Below are positions 8,180 through 17,541 of a DNA stretch of 64,000 bases, piece by piece (within the stretch, counting starts at the first letter, position 1; each line of letters opens with the position of its first letter). Under the pieces are notes generated by a model. The model had not been told where the DNA came from. It worked only from the letters and a program-made list of their open reading frames with translations, and made no database searches. The DNA is from Streptomyces sp. SW4 (GTDB lineage Bacteria; Actinomycetota; Actinomycetes; Streptomycetales; Streptomycetaceae): NCBI GenBank assembly GCA_003248315.1, contig QKWM01000004.1, forward strand, positions 4,771,001 through 4,835,000. Direction: 5' to 3'. Both the position numbers and the translations under genes were made by a program.

Positions 8180-9507
8180 CTAGGAGAGTATCGGATCAGA
8201 GGGCGGCGTGCAGCGGAGATTTCCGCGAGCATCGAGCGCGCGGTGGGTTCCGGCGAGCTGGAGCCGGGGCAAGCGCTGCCGCCGATGCGGGAGTTGGCCG
8301 AGCGGCTGGGGGTGAACCCCAACACCGTCGCCGCCGCCTACCGCACCCTGCGCGAACGCGGCGTCATCGAGACCGCCGGGCGCCGGGGCAGCCGGGTGCG
8401 GCCCACGCCGGCCACCACCGGACGCGAGTTCATCCGGGTGGAGGTGCCCGAGGGGGCGCGGGACGTGTCCGACGGCAACCCGGACCCGGCGCTGCTGCCC
8501 GCGCTGGGCCCGGTCTTCGCCGCGGCCGCCGAACGGGGAGACCGGGAGCCCGTGCTGTACGGGGCCCGGCCGGTCGACCCGGAGCTGGAGCGGCTCGCAC
8601 GGGACGGAATGGACGCCGACGGGGTGCCCGCCGGGCCCGTCGCCGTCACCTCCGGGTCGCTGGACGCCATGGAGCGCGTCCTCGGGGCGCACCTCAAACC
8701 CGGTGACGCCGTCGCCGTCGAGGACCCGGGGTGGGGCAGCCTGCTCGACCTGGTCCCCGCGCTGGGCCTGCGCGCCGTCCCCGTCGGCGTCGACGACGAC
8801 GGGCCGCTGCCCGACGACGTGCGCCGGGCGCTCGAGACCGGCGCCCGCTGTCTCGTCGTCACCGACCGGGCGCAGAACCCGACCGGAGCCGCGCTGAGCG
8901 CCACGCGCGCGCGTGCGCTGCGAGCGGTGCTGCGCGGCCACCCGAGACCCTGCTGATCGAGGACGACCACGGGCACGGCATCGTCGACCTGCCCCTGCAC
9001 CCCCTCGCCGGGGTCACGCACCACTGGGCGTTCGTCCGGTCGGCCGCCAAGGCCCACGGGCCGGATCTGCGGCTCGCCGTGCTCACCGGCGACCCGGTCA
9101 CGCTCGACCGGGTCCGTGGCCGGCAGCGGCTCGGCCCCGGCTGGGTGAGCCTGGTCGTCCAGCGGGCCGTGGCCCGGCTGTGGGCCGACGGCGCGGTGGA
9201 CGCGCGCCGGGTGGCGGCGGCGTACGGGCGGCGCCGGGACGCGCTCCTCGCCGCCCTCGCGGAGCGCGGGGTCGCGGCCCACGGCCGCAGCGGGATGAAC
9301 GTCTGGATCCCCGTGCCGGACGAGACCGGCGCCGTCGCCCGGCTGCTGCACGCCGGCTGGGCCGTGGCGCCCGGCGCCCGCTTCCGGCTGACCGCGCCGC
9401 CCGGCATCCGGGTCACCGTCTCGACGCTGACCCCGGCGGACACCGGCCCCCTGGCCGACGCGGTCGCCTCGGCGCTGGGGCCGGGCACCGGGCGCGGCTA
9501 CGTCTGA
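8177..9507 (+). CDS. MocR-type GntR regulator with aminotransferase domain (frameshifted)
   Basis: About 440 residues: an N-terminal GntR winged helix (LPPMRELAERLGVNPNTVAAAYRTL, roughly residues 35-60) joined to a fold-type-I aminotransferase domain. PLP-site features are visible: QNPTGA, the acidic EDDHGHG in place of the usual YDxE loop, and the lysine in RSAAKAHGPDLR. One C is missing near 8944, where RGHP should continue ETLLIEDD. MocR proteins sense PLP or amino acids and often control a divergent neighbour, here the flavin-binding gene. The start looks leaderless. What it senses is not shown by the sequence. Confidence 0.88.
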
Positions 9508-10633
9508 CGCCCGCTGCCGACCGGGGACGTCCGGTCCCCGCCGACCGGTTGCGTCCGGCTGTCGTCGGCCGGTTGCGTCCGGTCCCCGCCGACCAGTTGC
9601 GTCCGGCTGTCGTCGGACGACGGCTGCCGTACGGCGGTGCCCGCCGCGGGCTTGCGGTGCCCGCCGCCCGGGAGCGGCCTCCGCCGGCCCGGCGGGGCCG
9701 CGGCGACCGGACCGGGCGCGCCCGCCGTCGCGCGGGGGCGCGCCTGCGTCAGGGCCGCGCCGGCCAGGACGACCAGCGCGCCGACCGGCGTCGACCAGGT
9801 CAGCGACTCGCCCAGGATCGCGACGCCCGCCCCCGTGGCGATGACCGGGACGAAGTACGTCACCATCTGGGCCGTCGTCGGGCCGACCTCGGCGACCAGC
9901 TGGTACTGCACCAGGAAGGCCAGCCCGGTGCCGAGCGTGCCCAGCGCCGCGATCGCGAGCAGCGGCACGAGCGCGAGGTCCGCCGGGAACCCGGTGAACA
10001 GCGGGGTGACCACGGCCAGTTGCAGCGTGGCCAGCAGCAACTGCGCGCCCGTCATGGACAGCGGAGACTCCCCGGTGCCGGCCAGCGTGCGGCGGACGTA
10101 GATCCAGCCGACCGGGTAGCTGAGCGAGGCCAGCAGGGCCAGCCCGGTGCCCCGGGGGTCCAGGCCGCTGAAGCCCTGCCAGGCACCCAGCACCGTCAGC
10201 ACGCCGAGGAAGCCGATGCCGAGTCCGGCCACCCGCAGCCGCGTCGGACGGTCCTCGGACAGGGCGACCAGGGACAGGGCCATGCCCCACAGGGGCGAGG
10301 TGGCGTTGCAGATGCCGGCGAGCGTCGACGGGATCGTCAGCTCCGCGTAGGCGAACAGCGAGAACGGCAGGGCGTTCAACAGGAGCGCGGCGACCGCCAG
10401 ATGCGCCCAGGTGCGCGCCCCGCGCGGCAGCCGCTGCCGCTTCACCGCCATCGCCGTGGCCAGTACCGCCGTGCCGAACGCCAGCCGGCCGAGCGTGACC
10501 TGGAGCGGGGCGTAGCCCTCGGTGCCCACCTTGATCAGAAGGAAGCTGAAGCCCCAGACCAGCGACAGGGCGGCGAAGCGCAGCCGCCAGTCGACGGCGC
10601 GCCGGGGAGCGGGGAGAGGGGGACGCTGCTCAT
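9498..10633 (-). CDS. EamA/DMT family transporter 3 with repeat-rich tail (one frameshift)
   Basis: About 378-residue exporter with the EamA repeats: LRFAALSLVWGFSFLLIKVG at the start and VIATGAGVAILGESLTWSTP near the end. The last ~60 residues are a hydrophilic tail built from repeats of DDSRTQxVGGDRTQPA, coded by 48-bp DNA repeats. The natural start ATG 10633 (MSSVPLSPLP) is out of frame unless one base was lost in the G run at 10604-10607, matching the window's error pattern. It is divergent from a LysR regulator that probably controls it through the dyad between them. Substrate unknown. Confidence 0.87.
9515..9620. repeat. 48-bp tandem repeat in the EamA 3 tail
   Basis: About two copies of a 48-bp unit, itself made of two related halves (GGTTGCGTCCGG followed by either CTGTCGTCGG or TCCCCGCCGA). 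It codes the polar repeat at the C-terminus of the exporter. Confidence 0.7.
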
Positions 10634-10662
10634 GACGCCCACGATGCGGCAGCGCGATCTCT

Positions 10663-10706
10663 AAGCACAAGCGAGATTTCGCGAGCGGTATCTCGTAGCA
10701 TTGCTT
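10663..10706. promoter_or_regulatory. Candidate LysR operator between exporter and regulator
   Basis: An imperfect dyad: AAGCACAAGCGAGAT (10663-10677) faces ATCTCGTAGCATTGCTT (10690-10706), sharing AAGC at the ends and CGAGAT inside. It fills the gap between the divergent EamA 3 and LysR genes and abuts the LysR start, fitting an autoregulatory LysR site. Confidence 0.6.
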
Positions 10707-10708
10707 AC

Positions 10709-11611
10709 ATGTTGAATCTGGACCGGCTGCGCACCCTCGACGCCCTCGCCCGGCACGGATCGGTCAGCGGCGCCGCGGAGGGCCTGCACATCACGACGTC
10801 CGCCGTCTCGCAGCAGCTGTCCAAGCTGGAGCGCGAGGTCGGCCAGCAGCTGCTGGCCAAGAACGGCCGGGGGGTGCGGCTCACCGACGCCGGCCGGCTG
10901 CTCGCCGAGCACGCCGCGCGCATCCTCTCCCAGGTCGAGCTGGCCCAGTCCGACCTGGAGGCGCATCGCGGTCAGGTGGTGGGCGAGCTGCGGCTGTCGG
11001 CGTTCCCGACCGCCGCGCGGGGACTGTTCCCCACCGTGCTGTCCGACCTGCGCGCCGCCCATCCGGCCCTGCGGGTCCGCTCGAGCGAACTGGAACCGGA
11101 ACGCGGCATCTCCGGCGTGGTGCGCGGCGACGTCGATCTCGCGGTGGTCCTCGACTGGTACAACAAGCCGCTGCCGCTGCCCGACGGGCTGGTCAAGGCC
11201 CCCATCCTGGACGACCCCGCCGACGTGGCGATGCCGGCCGGCCACCGCCTCGCCGGACGGGAGGAGGTGGACCTCGCCGAGTTCGCCGAGGACGAGTGGA
11301 TCACCTGGGGCGAGGGCGAGTTCTGCCACGAGTGGCTGCTCTACACCCTGCGCTCCCGCGGCATCGAGCCGATCATCGGCCACCGCGCCGCGGAGACCCA
11401 CACCCAGCTCGGCCTGGTTGCCGCGGGACTGGGCGTGTGCATCGCCCCGCTGCTCGGCCGCCACCCGGTGCCCGACGGCGTCGTCACCGTCCCGCTCAGG
11501 CAGCGGGTCCGCCGGCACGTCTACGTCGTCTGGCGGGCCGACGCCGACCGCCGGCCCTCGATCCGGGCGGCGGTCGGGGCGTTGCGCGCGGCGGCGGAGC
11601 GGCTCGGCTGA
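10709..11611 (+). CDS. LysR family transcriptional regulator
   Basis: Intact 300-residue LysR protein. The N-terminal winged helix-turn-helix reads LDALARHGSVSGAAEGLHITTSAVSQQLSKLER (HTH about residues 18-37). The effector domain follows from about residue 90 (GELRLSAFPTAARGLFP), with the usual second-lobe return near THTQLGLVAAGLGVCIAPLL. ATG 10709 directly abuts the dyad. It is divergent from EamA 3 and is the obvious candidate to switch that exporter on in response to its substrate. No C-terminal oddities are seen. Confidence 0.93.
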   Translation: MLNLDRLRTLDALARHGSVSGAAEGLHITTSAVSQQLSKLEREVGQQLLAKNGRGVRLTDAGRLLAEHAARILSQVELAQSDLEAHRGQVVGELRLSAFPTAARGLFPTVLSDLRAAHPALRVRSSELEPERGISGVVRGDVDLAVVLDWYNKPLPLPDGLVKAPILDDPADVAMPAGHRLAGREEVDLAEFAEDEWITWGEGEFCHEWLLYTLRSRGIEPIIGHRAAETHTQLGLVAAGLGVCIAPLLGRHPVPDGVVTVPLRQRVRRHVYVVWRADADRRPSIRAAVGALRAAAERLG

Positions 11612-11663
11612 CGCCCGGCGTCCCGCCCGCCCGGTTCCTCCGGCGCCGGGCGGCGGGAGCGGC

Positions 11664-11745
11664 ACCGCGCGGGCACGGACGGGGTGCCTTCCACTTCATC
11701 CACTCGGCCCGGTTGCCGAGCCGGACCGCGCGGGCACGGACGGGG
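11664..11745. repeat. Two identical 21-bp direct repeats
   Basis: The same 21-bp stretch beginning ACCGCGCGGGCACGGACGGG occurs at 11664-11684 and 11725-11745, in the short gap between two converging genes. No other signal is evident there. Confidence 0.6.
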
Positions 11746-11759
11746 CCCTCGAAGACCGC

Positions 11760-12227
11760 CTAGGCCGGCCCCAGTTTCCGGAAGTCCCAGGAGACCACCT
11801 TGTCGGGCGTCAGCCGCAGCCAGGCGTGCCGGCCGTCGTGCGGCATCTCCTCCAGACCGAAGTTCTTGCGGGCGAACAGCGTCTCGGGCAGGTCCAGTTC
11901 GGCGCAGAGCTCGCCGGTGCGCGGCACCTCGCCCACCCGCTCGACCCGGCCGGACAGCTCGACGCCGCGCAGCTCGCCGTACTCCTCGCCGGTGTCCACC
12001 ACGACCGCCACGCGCGGGTCCCGGGCGAGGTCCGCCCAGCGCTTGCTGCGCACCACCGAGTACAGCCACATCGAGGTGCCGTCCCAGGCGAACCACAACG
12101 TGCTCACGTGCGGTGACCCGTCGGCGGAGACGGTGGCCACCCGGCAGGTCCGCTCACCGGTGAGGAACGCGTCCACCTCCCCGGGCGACATCATGATCCT
12201 CCGCCCGCGGCGCTGAACCACGGTCAT
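11760..12227 (-). CDS. PPOX-class (split barrel) oxidoreductase-like protein
   Basis: Intact 155-residue flavin- or F420-binding split-barrel protein. Seen: TCRVATVSADGSPHVSTLWFAWDG, the typical first strands, then SVVRSKRWADLARDPRVAVVVD and GVELSGRVERVG. The size and pattern match the many small actinobacterial enzymes that reduce or bind substrates with F420 or FMN; which cofactor is not decidable here. ATG 12227 is used, though MMSPGEVDAFL from about 12194 is possible. It converges with the LysR gene and is followed upstream by the Rieske gene on the same strand. Confidence 0.85.
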   Translation of the reverse strand: MTVVQRRGRRIMMSPGEVDAFLTGERTCRVATVSADGSPHVSTLWFAWDGTSMWLYSVVRSKRWADLARDPRVAVVVDTGEEYGELRGVELSGRVERVGEVPRTGELCAELDLPETLFARKNFGLEEMPHDGRHAWLRLTPDKVVSWDFRKLGPA

Positions 12228-12302
12228 ACGGCGCCCCCTCGTCTCTTCTCGTCTCCGGGGCGACGGTCCGCCGCCCGCCGCAACCCGCCCTCCCGTCAGC
12301 CG

Positions 12303-12812
12303 TCACGCCAGGGTGATGGAGTCCCCGCTGACGGTGATCGCCACGGAGGGCAGCGGCTTCGTCGCCGGGCCGCTCTGCACACTGCCGTCCGCGATGGAGA
12401 AGTTGCTGTTGTGACAGGGGCAGTTGATGACCCCGTCGCTCACGCTCTTCACCGCGCAGCCCTGGTGGGTGCAGGTCGCCGAGAACGCCTTGAACTCGCC
12501 GGCGGACGGCTGGGTGACCACCACCTTGCGGTCGGGAAGACCTTGCCGCCGCCTTCGGGATGTCCGCGGCCGACGCGAGCGCGGCCCCGGCGTCCCCGCC
12601 GCCCGACCCGCCGGTGCCCGCGTCGCCGGAGGAGCCGCCCGAGCCGGAGGCGCCGGTGTCGGCGGAGCCCCCGGCGGACCCGGCGCCGTTCGCCGCGTCG
12701 TCGTCGGAGCCCGAACACGCGGTCAGCGCGACGGCGAGGCCCGCCGCCCGGCCGCCGCCACGACGGTACGACGGGCCGGTCCCGATGCGGGCTGAAGCGA
12801 TGCGCTGGTCAT
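12303..12812 (-). CDS. Rieske [2Fe-2S] lipoprotein with Tat signal (three frameshifts)
   Basis: Exported electron-transfer protein of about 170 residues. The N-terminus (MTSASLQPASGPARRTVVAAAG) has a twin-arginine motif, followed by a lipobox-like LTAC. A Ser/Gly/Asp-rich linker of about 60 residues follows. The C-terminal Rieske domain keeps both cluster motifs, CTHQGC and CPCHNSNF. Three single-base losses are needed, near 12755, 12560 and 12540, together restoring the frame. The domain would sit outside the membrane holding a [2Fe-2S] cluster; similar small Rieske lipoproteins in Streptomyces are of unclear function. No obvious redox partner gene is adjacent. Confidence 0.85.
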
Positions 12813-12981
12813 GCTGGCGTTTCCTTCCGCGGTACGGATACGTGATCTGCACAGTCATACGGGCCCGGCGTACGGGCCGTTCAGACCCTGCCCGGATCGC
12901 CCGGAGCCTGTCCAGACGGTGTCCCGCCCCTGCATGGTGCCGCCCGCGCGGCTCCACCGCGGCGACGGCACGCCCGCCGGC

Positions 12982-13000
12982 GCGATAGGCCGCGGCTATC
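12982..13000. promoter_or_regulatory. Palindrome upstream of the aldehyde dehydrogenase
   Basis: CGATAG (12982-12987) and CTATCG (12995-13000) flank GCCGCGG, a perfect 6-bp inverted repeat about 100 bp before the start of the aldehyde dehydrogenase gene. It is a candidate operator. Otherwise the 286-bp gap 12813-13098 shows no gene. Confidence 0.45.
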
Positions 13001-13098
13001 GGCGGCATTGGCCGATCGCGCATTGTGGGCTGGATTGTTGTGGGTGAGCCTGACCGGGCCGGTGGTTTCCGGCGGTTCGGTCCAGCGAAGGGGAGAGC

Positions 13099-14579
13099 AT
13101 GGCTCGGTCACTGCATCTTCGGGACGGCGTCTCGCAGCATCTCCGGCTCAACTTTGTGGACGGACGGTGGGGTCCGGCGGAATCGGGACAGTCGCGGCCC
13201 GACGTCAACCCGGCCGACCTCTCCGACGTGATCGGCGAGTTCGCGGAATCCGGCGGAGTCGACGTGGACCGCGCGGTCGACGCGGCGGCGGCGGCGCTGC
13301 CGGCCTGGCGGGCGCTGGGCCCGATCAAGCGCGCCGTCCCGCTCGCCGAGGCGGGACGGCTGCTCGCCGCGCGGGCGGAGGAGTTCGCCGCCGCGATCAC
13401 CCGGGAACAGGGCAAGCTGCTCGGCGAGGCACGGGGCGAGGTGGCCAGGGCCCGCGCGGTGCTCGACTTCACGGTGGGCCAGGCACGGCTGCTGGGCGGG
13501 GTGACGGCACCCCCGAGGACGAGCGGACGCTCGCCTACACCTTCCGCCGCCCGATCGGGGTGGTGGGGCTGATCACCCCGTGGAACTTCCCGCTGGCGAT
13601 CCCGATGTGGAAGGTGGCGCCGGCGCTGCTGTCGGGCTGCACGGCGGTGCTGAAGCCGTCACCGCTGACGCCGCTGACGGCCGCGCTGCTGGTGGAGGTG
13701 TTCCAGGAGGCGGGGGTGCCCGCCGGGGTGCTCAACCTGGTCCAGGGCGACGTGGCCGCCGGCGAGGCCCTGGTCGCCAACCCGCGGGTGGCGGGGGTCA
13801 GTTTCACCGGATCGCTGGGTGTCGGCACGGCCATCCACACGGGCGGTGCGCCCCGGCTGCTGCGCACACAGCTGGAGCTGGGCGGGAAGAACGCCGTCGT
13901 CGTGTGCGACGACGCCGACCTCGACCGGGCGGTGGAGGCCGTGGTGCACGGGGCGTTCGGACAGGCCGGCCAGCGGTGCAGCGCCACGAGCCGGGCCGTC
14001 GTGGACGTGCGCGTCCGGGACGAGTTCCTGGAGCGTCTGGTGCCACGGGTGGCGGACTTGCGGGTCGGGCCGGGAGACGACCCCGCCTCGCGCATCGGCC
14101 CGGTGGTCGACACGGTGCGCCGCGACGCGGTGCTGGCGGCGGTGGCCGGGGCGCTGCGCGACGGCGGCAAGGTGGTGTGCGGCGGTGGGCCGGAGGAGCG
14201 GCCGGGGCTGCCCGAGGGCTGCTATGTGCAGCCCACGGTGGTGCGGGACGTCCCGTGGGACGCGGAACTGGCCCAGGAGGAGGTGTTCGGCCCGGTGCTG
14301 GCCGTGATCGACGCCGAGGACTTCGACGACGCGATGCGGATCGCGAACTGTGTGCGGTACGGGATGAGCGGGACGGTGTTCACGGCGTCCCCGTCGCGGG
14401 CCTTCGAGGCGCTGGAACGCTTCGAGGCGGGGATGCTGCACGTGAACCGTCCCGGCGTCGGCGCGTACGCGCATCTGCCGCACACCGGTGCCAAGGCCTC
14501 CCAGTACGGGCCCCCGGAGTGCTCGCCCGAGGTGTTCGACTTCTACACCCAGTGGCATTCGGCCTGCATCGGCTACTGA
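13099..14579 (+). CDS. Aldehyde dehydrogenase, probable phosphonoacetaldehyde dehydrogenase (PhnY-like; frameshifted)
   Basis: NAD(P)-dependent aldehyde dehydrogenase of about 493 residues. Seen: the cofactor region TPWNFPLAIPMWKVAPALLS, KPSPLTP, VSFTGSLGVG, the general-base glutamate in LELGGKN (about residue 259) and the nucleophilic cysteine in GQAGQRCSATSR (about residue 293). One base is missing near 13507. ATG 13099 follows GGGGAGAGC. It converges with the FAD oxidase and lies beside PhnA and an organophosphate-type transporter. From that context I infer that it oxidises phosphonoacetaldehyde to phosphonoacetate, the PhnY step. By sequence alone it could be another semialdehyde dehydrogenase. 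Confidence 0.8.
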
Positions 14580-14602
14580 ACCGGGCCGGCGGCCACGCGG
14601 AA

Positions 14603-14634
14603 GGGCCCCGGCGGGAGACGTCCCGCCGGGGCCC
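14603..14634. terminator. Bidirectional intrinsic terminator
   Basis: Perfect 14-bp stem GGGCCCCGGCGGGA / TCCCGCCGGGGCCC with GACG loop, between the converging aldehyde dehydrogenase and FAD oxidase genes. Confidence 0.88.
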
Positions 14635-14648
14635 TCGCGGGTGCGGGG

Positions 14649-15780
14649 TCAGCCGCCGACGGTCTCCTCGGCGAGGCCGAAGGAGAGGGTCATGCCGGCC
14701 CCGCCGACCCCGTTGACGACGGTGACGTTCTCCTCGGGGAGACGACGAGTTCGGTGCGCCCGTCGCGCAGGGACGGGTAGTAGCCGGCCCAGCGCTCGGT
14801 GATGCGGGCATCGGGGAGGTCGGCGAAGGTCCCCAGGTAGCCGAGGACGGCCTCGTTGATCTCCTCGTGCACGAACGGGTCGTGCGTCGTGCCGTAGGCG
14901 TGGCTGTCACCGATGGTCAGACGGCCGTCGGCCGTCTGCGACAGCAGGACGTGGATGCCGTGCTCGCGGTGGAAGGGCAGCTGCTCGGCCATGCGGGCGG
15001 CCAGCGGGACGCGTGCCTCCAGGTCGTCGAAGGCGGCGTAGTGCAGCAGGGTGAGACCCCCGCAGAGCATGGGTCCGAGCGGGCGGTTGCCGGGCTGGGG
15101 ACCGGTGCGCATCATCTGGAGCTTGCAGCGGACGAGACCGCTGTCGGCGAACACCTCCGGGTAGAGCGTCGCGAAGTCGTTGCCGCTGCAGACGAAGACG
15201 CGGCCGGCCCGCCACTCGCCCGCGGTCGTGGAGACCGCGGGCGGATCGACGGAGCGGACCGCGGTGCCGAACCGGAAGTCGACGCCGTACTCGGCGGCGA
15301 GATGCCCGGCGACCGCCGGGATGGCCCGGCGCGGGTCGACGTTGACCTCGGTCGGGCTCCACATCGCGGCCAGCAGCCCGTCCGGCCGGGCCACATGGCT
15401 GCGGGCCCGCGCCTCGCGGGCGGTGACCATGGTGACGCCGCGCTCCCGGGCCGCGGGGTCGTGGCGACGAACTCCTCCAGGACGGCCACCTCGTCCGGGT
15501 GGTGGGCCAGGTGCAGCGAGCCCGACGGCTCGGCCCACATCCCGGTCTTGGCGGCGATCTCCAGCCAGATCTCCCGGCTGCGCAGGGCCCGTTCGTACAC
15601 CTTGCCGCGCTGCTGGCCGACGGCCCAGATCATGCCGAAGTTCCGGATGGAGGCGCCGACGGCGTGGTCGTCGCGTTCGAGGACGACGACGCGGTCGCCG
15701 CGGCGGGCGGCGGCCAGGGCGTGCGCGAGGCCGACGATGCCCGCGCCGACGACGACGGTGTCTGCGTGCTGGACGCTCAT
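14649..15780 (-). CDS. HpnW-like FAD-dependent amine oxidase of phosphonate loci (frameshifted)
   Basis: About 377 residues, a D-amino-acid-oxidase-type (DAO) flavoprotein. Seen: N-terminal FAD-binding VVVGAGIVGLAHALAAARRG, then ERDDHAVGASIRNFGMIWAVG, a mid-domain VFVCSGNDFATLYPEVF, and the C-terminal NGVGGAGMTLSFGLAEE that closes the FAD site. Two bases are missing, near 15462 (C run) and near 14735. It resembles the TIGR03364/HpnW clade, which is found in phosphonate gene clusters and is thought to oxidatively deaminate aminophosphonates. Beside phnA it would supply phosphonoacetaldehyde in place of the transaminase PhnW. The exact substrate (AEP, N-methyl-AEP or a hydroxylated form) is not shown. 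Confidence 0.82.
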
Positions 15781-15824
15781 GGGGAGTCCTTTCGAGGCAC
15801 TACTGGACAGGGCGGGACCGACTC

Positions 15825-15862
15825 GGGGGGTGGGGGGGGTGGACCACGGTCGCTGGGGGGGG
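15825..15862. other. G-rich tract between FAD oxidase and transporter genes
   Basis: Runs of 6, 8 and 8 G residues occur at 15825-15830, 15832-15839 and 15855-15862 in the 107-bp gap. Such a tract could form a G-quadruplex on the strand that is template for the leftward operon. Run lengths may be unreliable given the base-loss pattern here. Confidence 0.5.
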
Positions 15863-15887
15863 CGCCCGGAGGCGCCGGGGAGCGGTG

Positions 15888-17275
15888 TCACGCCGCGGTG
15901 CGCGGGAGCCGGTTCCAGTGCGGCAGCATCAGCAGTCCGGCGAGCAGCGCGGCGCCGGCGAAGCCGGTGAACAGCACACCGCCGGAGAGGAATCCGGGCA
16001 GCAGCCCGCCGAGGATCGCGCCGACGGAGCCGCAGCCGTTGACGAAGCCGGCGGCGGTGCCCGAGCCCTTCACGGCGCCGAAGTCGACGGCGGCGACGCA
16101 GGAGATCATCGAGTCGGCGGCGTAGACCGTCAGCCCGACGACGGCGAGCACCGCGATCATGACCGGGACGCTGCCGGTCGCGGTCAGCGGCATGAACAGG
16201 GCCAGCGTCGCGGTGAGCAGGGCCAGGGCCAGCACGCACGGCGGCACGCGCCGGGAGGCGAACAGCCGGTCGGAGACCCAGCCGGCGACGATCGGGGCGA
16301 GGACTCCGGCGACGCCGAAGGCGACGGGATGAGGACGGCGCCCACCTTGTCGACGTCGGGCAGCCGCCGGCTCACCAGCACCGGTCCCCACAGCAGGATG
16401 GCGTACCGGGCGGGCTTGAGCAGGAAGTACGCCGCTCCGAGGGTGAGGACCATGCGGTCGCGCAGCGTCTCGCGGTAGAGGGCGAGCCCGCCGCGCCGGT
16501 GCCCGGACGCCGGTGCCGCGCCGGTGACGGTATCGACGGCCGGTGCCTGCGCCGGTGCCGCTCCCGGAACGGTCCGCGCGCCCTCGGCAGGGGCGCCGTC
16601 GGGACCCGTCCCGTCCTCCTCCGGCGCCAGCCCAGCGTCCCGCGGCGTGTTCTTCTGGAACAGCACGAACACCAGCAGGACGACGCCGAGGGTCGCGGCT
16701 CCGGCGAGGAACGCGACATGCCAGCTGTCGAACACCGAGTACGCGATCCAGCCGAGGAACGGGGGCGCGGCGAGGCCGCCGAACGCGTAGTTGGTGCTCC
16801 ACAGCCCCAGGACGCGTCCGCGCCGGTGCACCGGGAAGAAGCTGCCCATGTTCTTGCACAGCGGCGCCCAGCCTGCCGACTGGGCGAAGCCCTGCAGGAC
16901 CATGGCACCGCCGAAGACGAGCAGCGCGCTGCTCACGCCCATCACACAGGCCGCGGCGATGGCGCCGATCATGCCGCCGATGACGACGACGCGGGGCCCG
17001 AAGCGGTCGGCCCACATGCCCCACAGGAACTGTCCGCAGGCGTACGCCGCGAGGTAGACGGCGTCGATGACGCCGAGCGCCCGCTCGGTCAGCACGGTGT
17101 CGACCGCCGGGTCGTCGAGGATGCCGAGCTTGGCGACCGAGAAGGCCTGGCGTACGAAGTAGAACCCGGCGTAGGCGAGCCAGGTGACGGCGAAGATGCG
17201 GCGGCGCCAGCGGGCGGCGTCGGCCGGCGAGGTGCCGGTGGGCGTTCTGGGCTGTGATGGTGCGAGGTCGGCCAT
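15888..17275 (-). CDS. MFS transporter, organophosphate:phosphate antiporter (OPA/GlpT-like; frameshifted)
   Basis: Twelve-helix major facilitator of about 463 residues resembling GlpT/UhpT-type organophosphate carriers. Seen: the first helix with YAGFYFVRQAFSVAK, the loop ADRFGPRVVVIGG, RRGRVLGLWSTNYAFGGL, and in the second half GWVSDRLFASRR. A polar central loop of about 50 residues (EEDGTGPDG...VPGAAPAQAP) separates the halves. One base is missing near 16325. It lies between the FAD oxidase and phnA on the same strand, so it most likely imports the phosphonate that this locus breaks down. ABC-type phosphonate uptake genes are not seen in this locus. Confidence 0.85.
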
Positions 17276-17370
17276 GGCAGTGTCCTCTGCTCTTCTACGG
17301 GCTCGGTTCTCCTCGGGGCACCGGGGGCGGCGCCCCTTCGGCTCACTCGCGGGGGTGTCGTGCACGACGC

Positions 17371-17405
17371 GGCCCCGACGCGCGCCTCGGCAGCGCGTCG
17401 GGGCC
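17371..17405. terminator. Hairpin between phnA and the transporter gene
   Basis: Arms GGCCCCGACGCGC (17371-17383) and GCGCGTCGGGGCC (17393-17405) pair perfectly around a 9-nt loop. It lies within the 266-bp gap in the leftward gene series, so it could partly stop transcription after phnA or act on its mRNA 3' end. An 11-G run after a GT repeat at 17439-17449 lies in the same gap. Confidence 0.65.
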
Positions 17406-17541
17406 GGGTCACGTGCGGTGCGGTCGGGCTGTGTGTGTGGGGGGGGGGGCGGGTGCGGCCGTCTTCCGGGGCCGCGGTGGGATGTCGGCCGGGTGCGGGC
17501 CGGGACAGGGGGCCGGCCGGGGCGCGGGCCGCGGGGCGGCG

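Noticed and set aside
15825..17449. Long G runs as functional phase-variable switches
   Set aside because: They lie between genes, and run lengths are unreliable in this sequence; noted only as a possibility.
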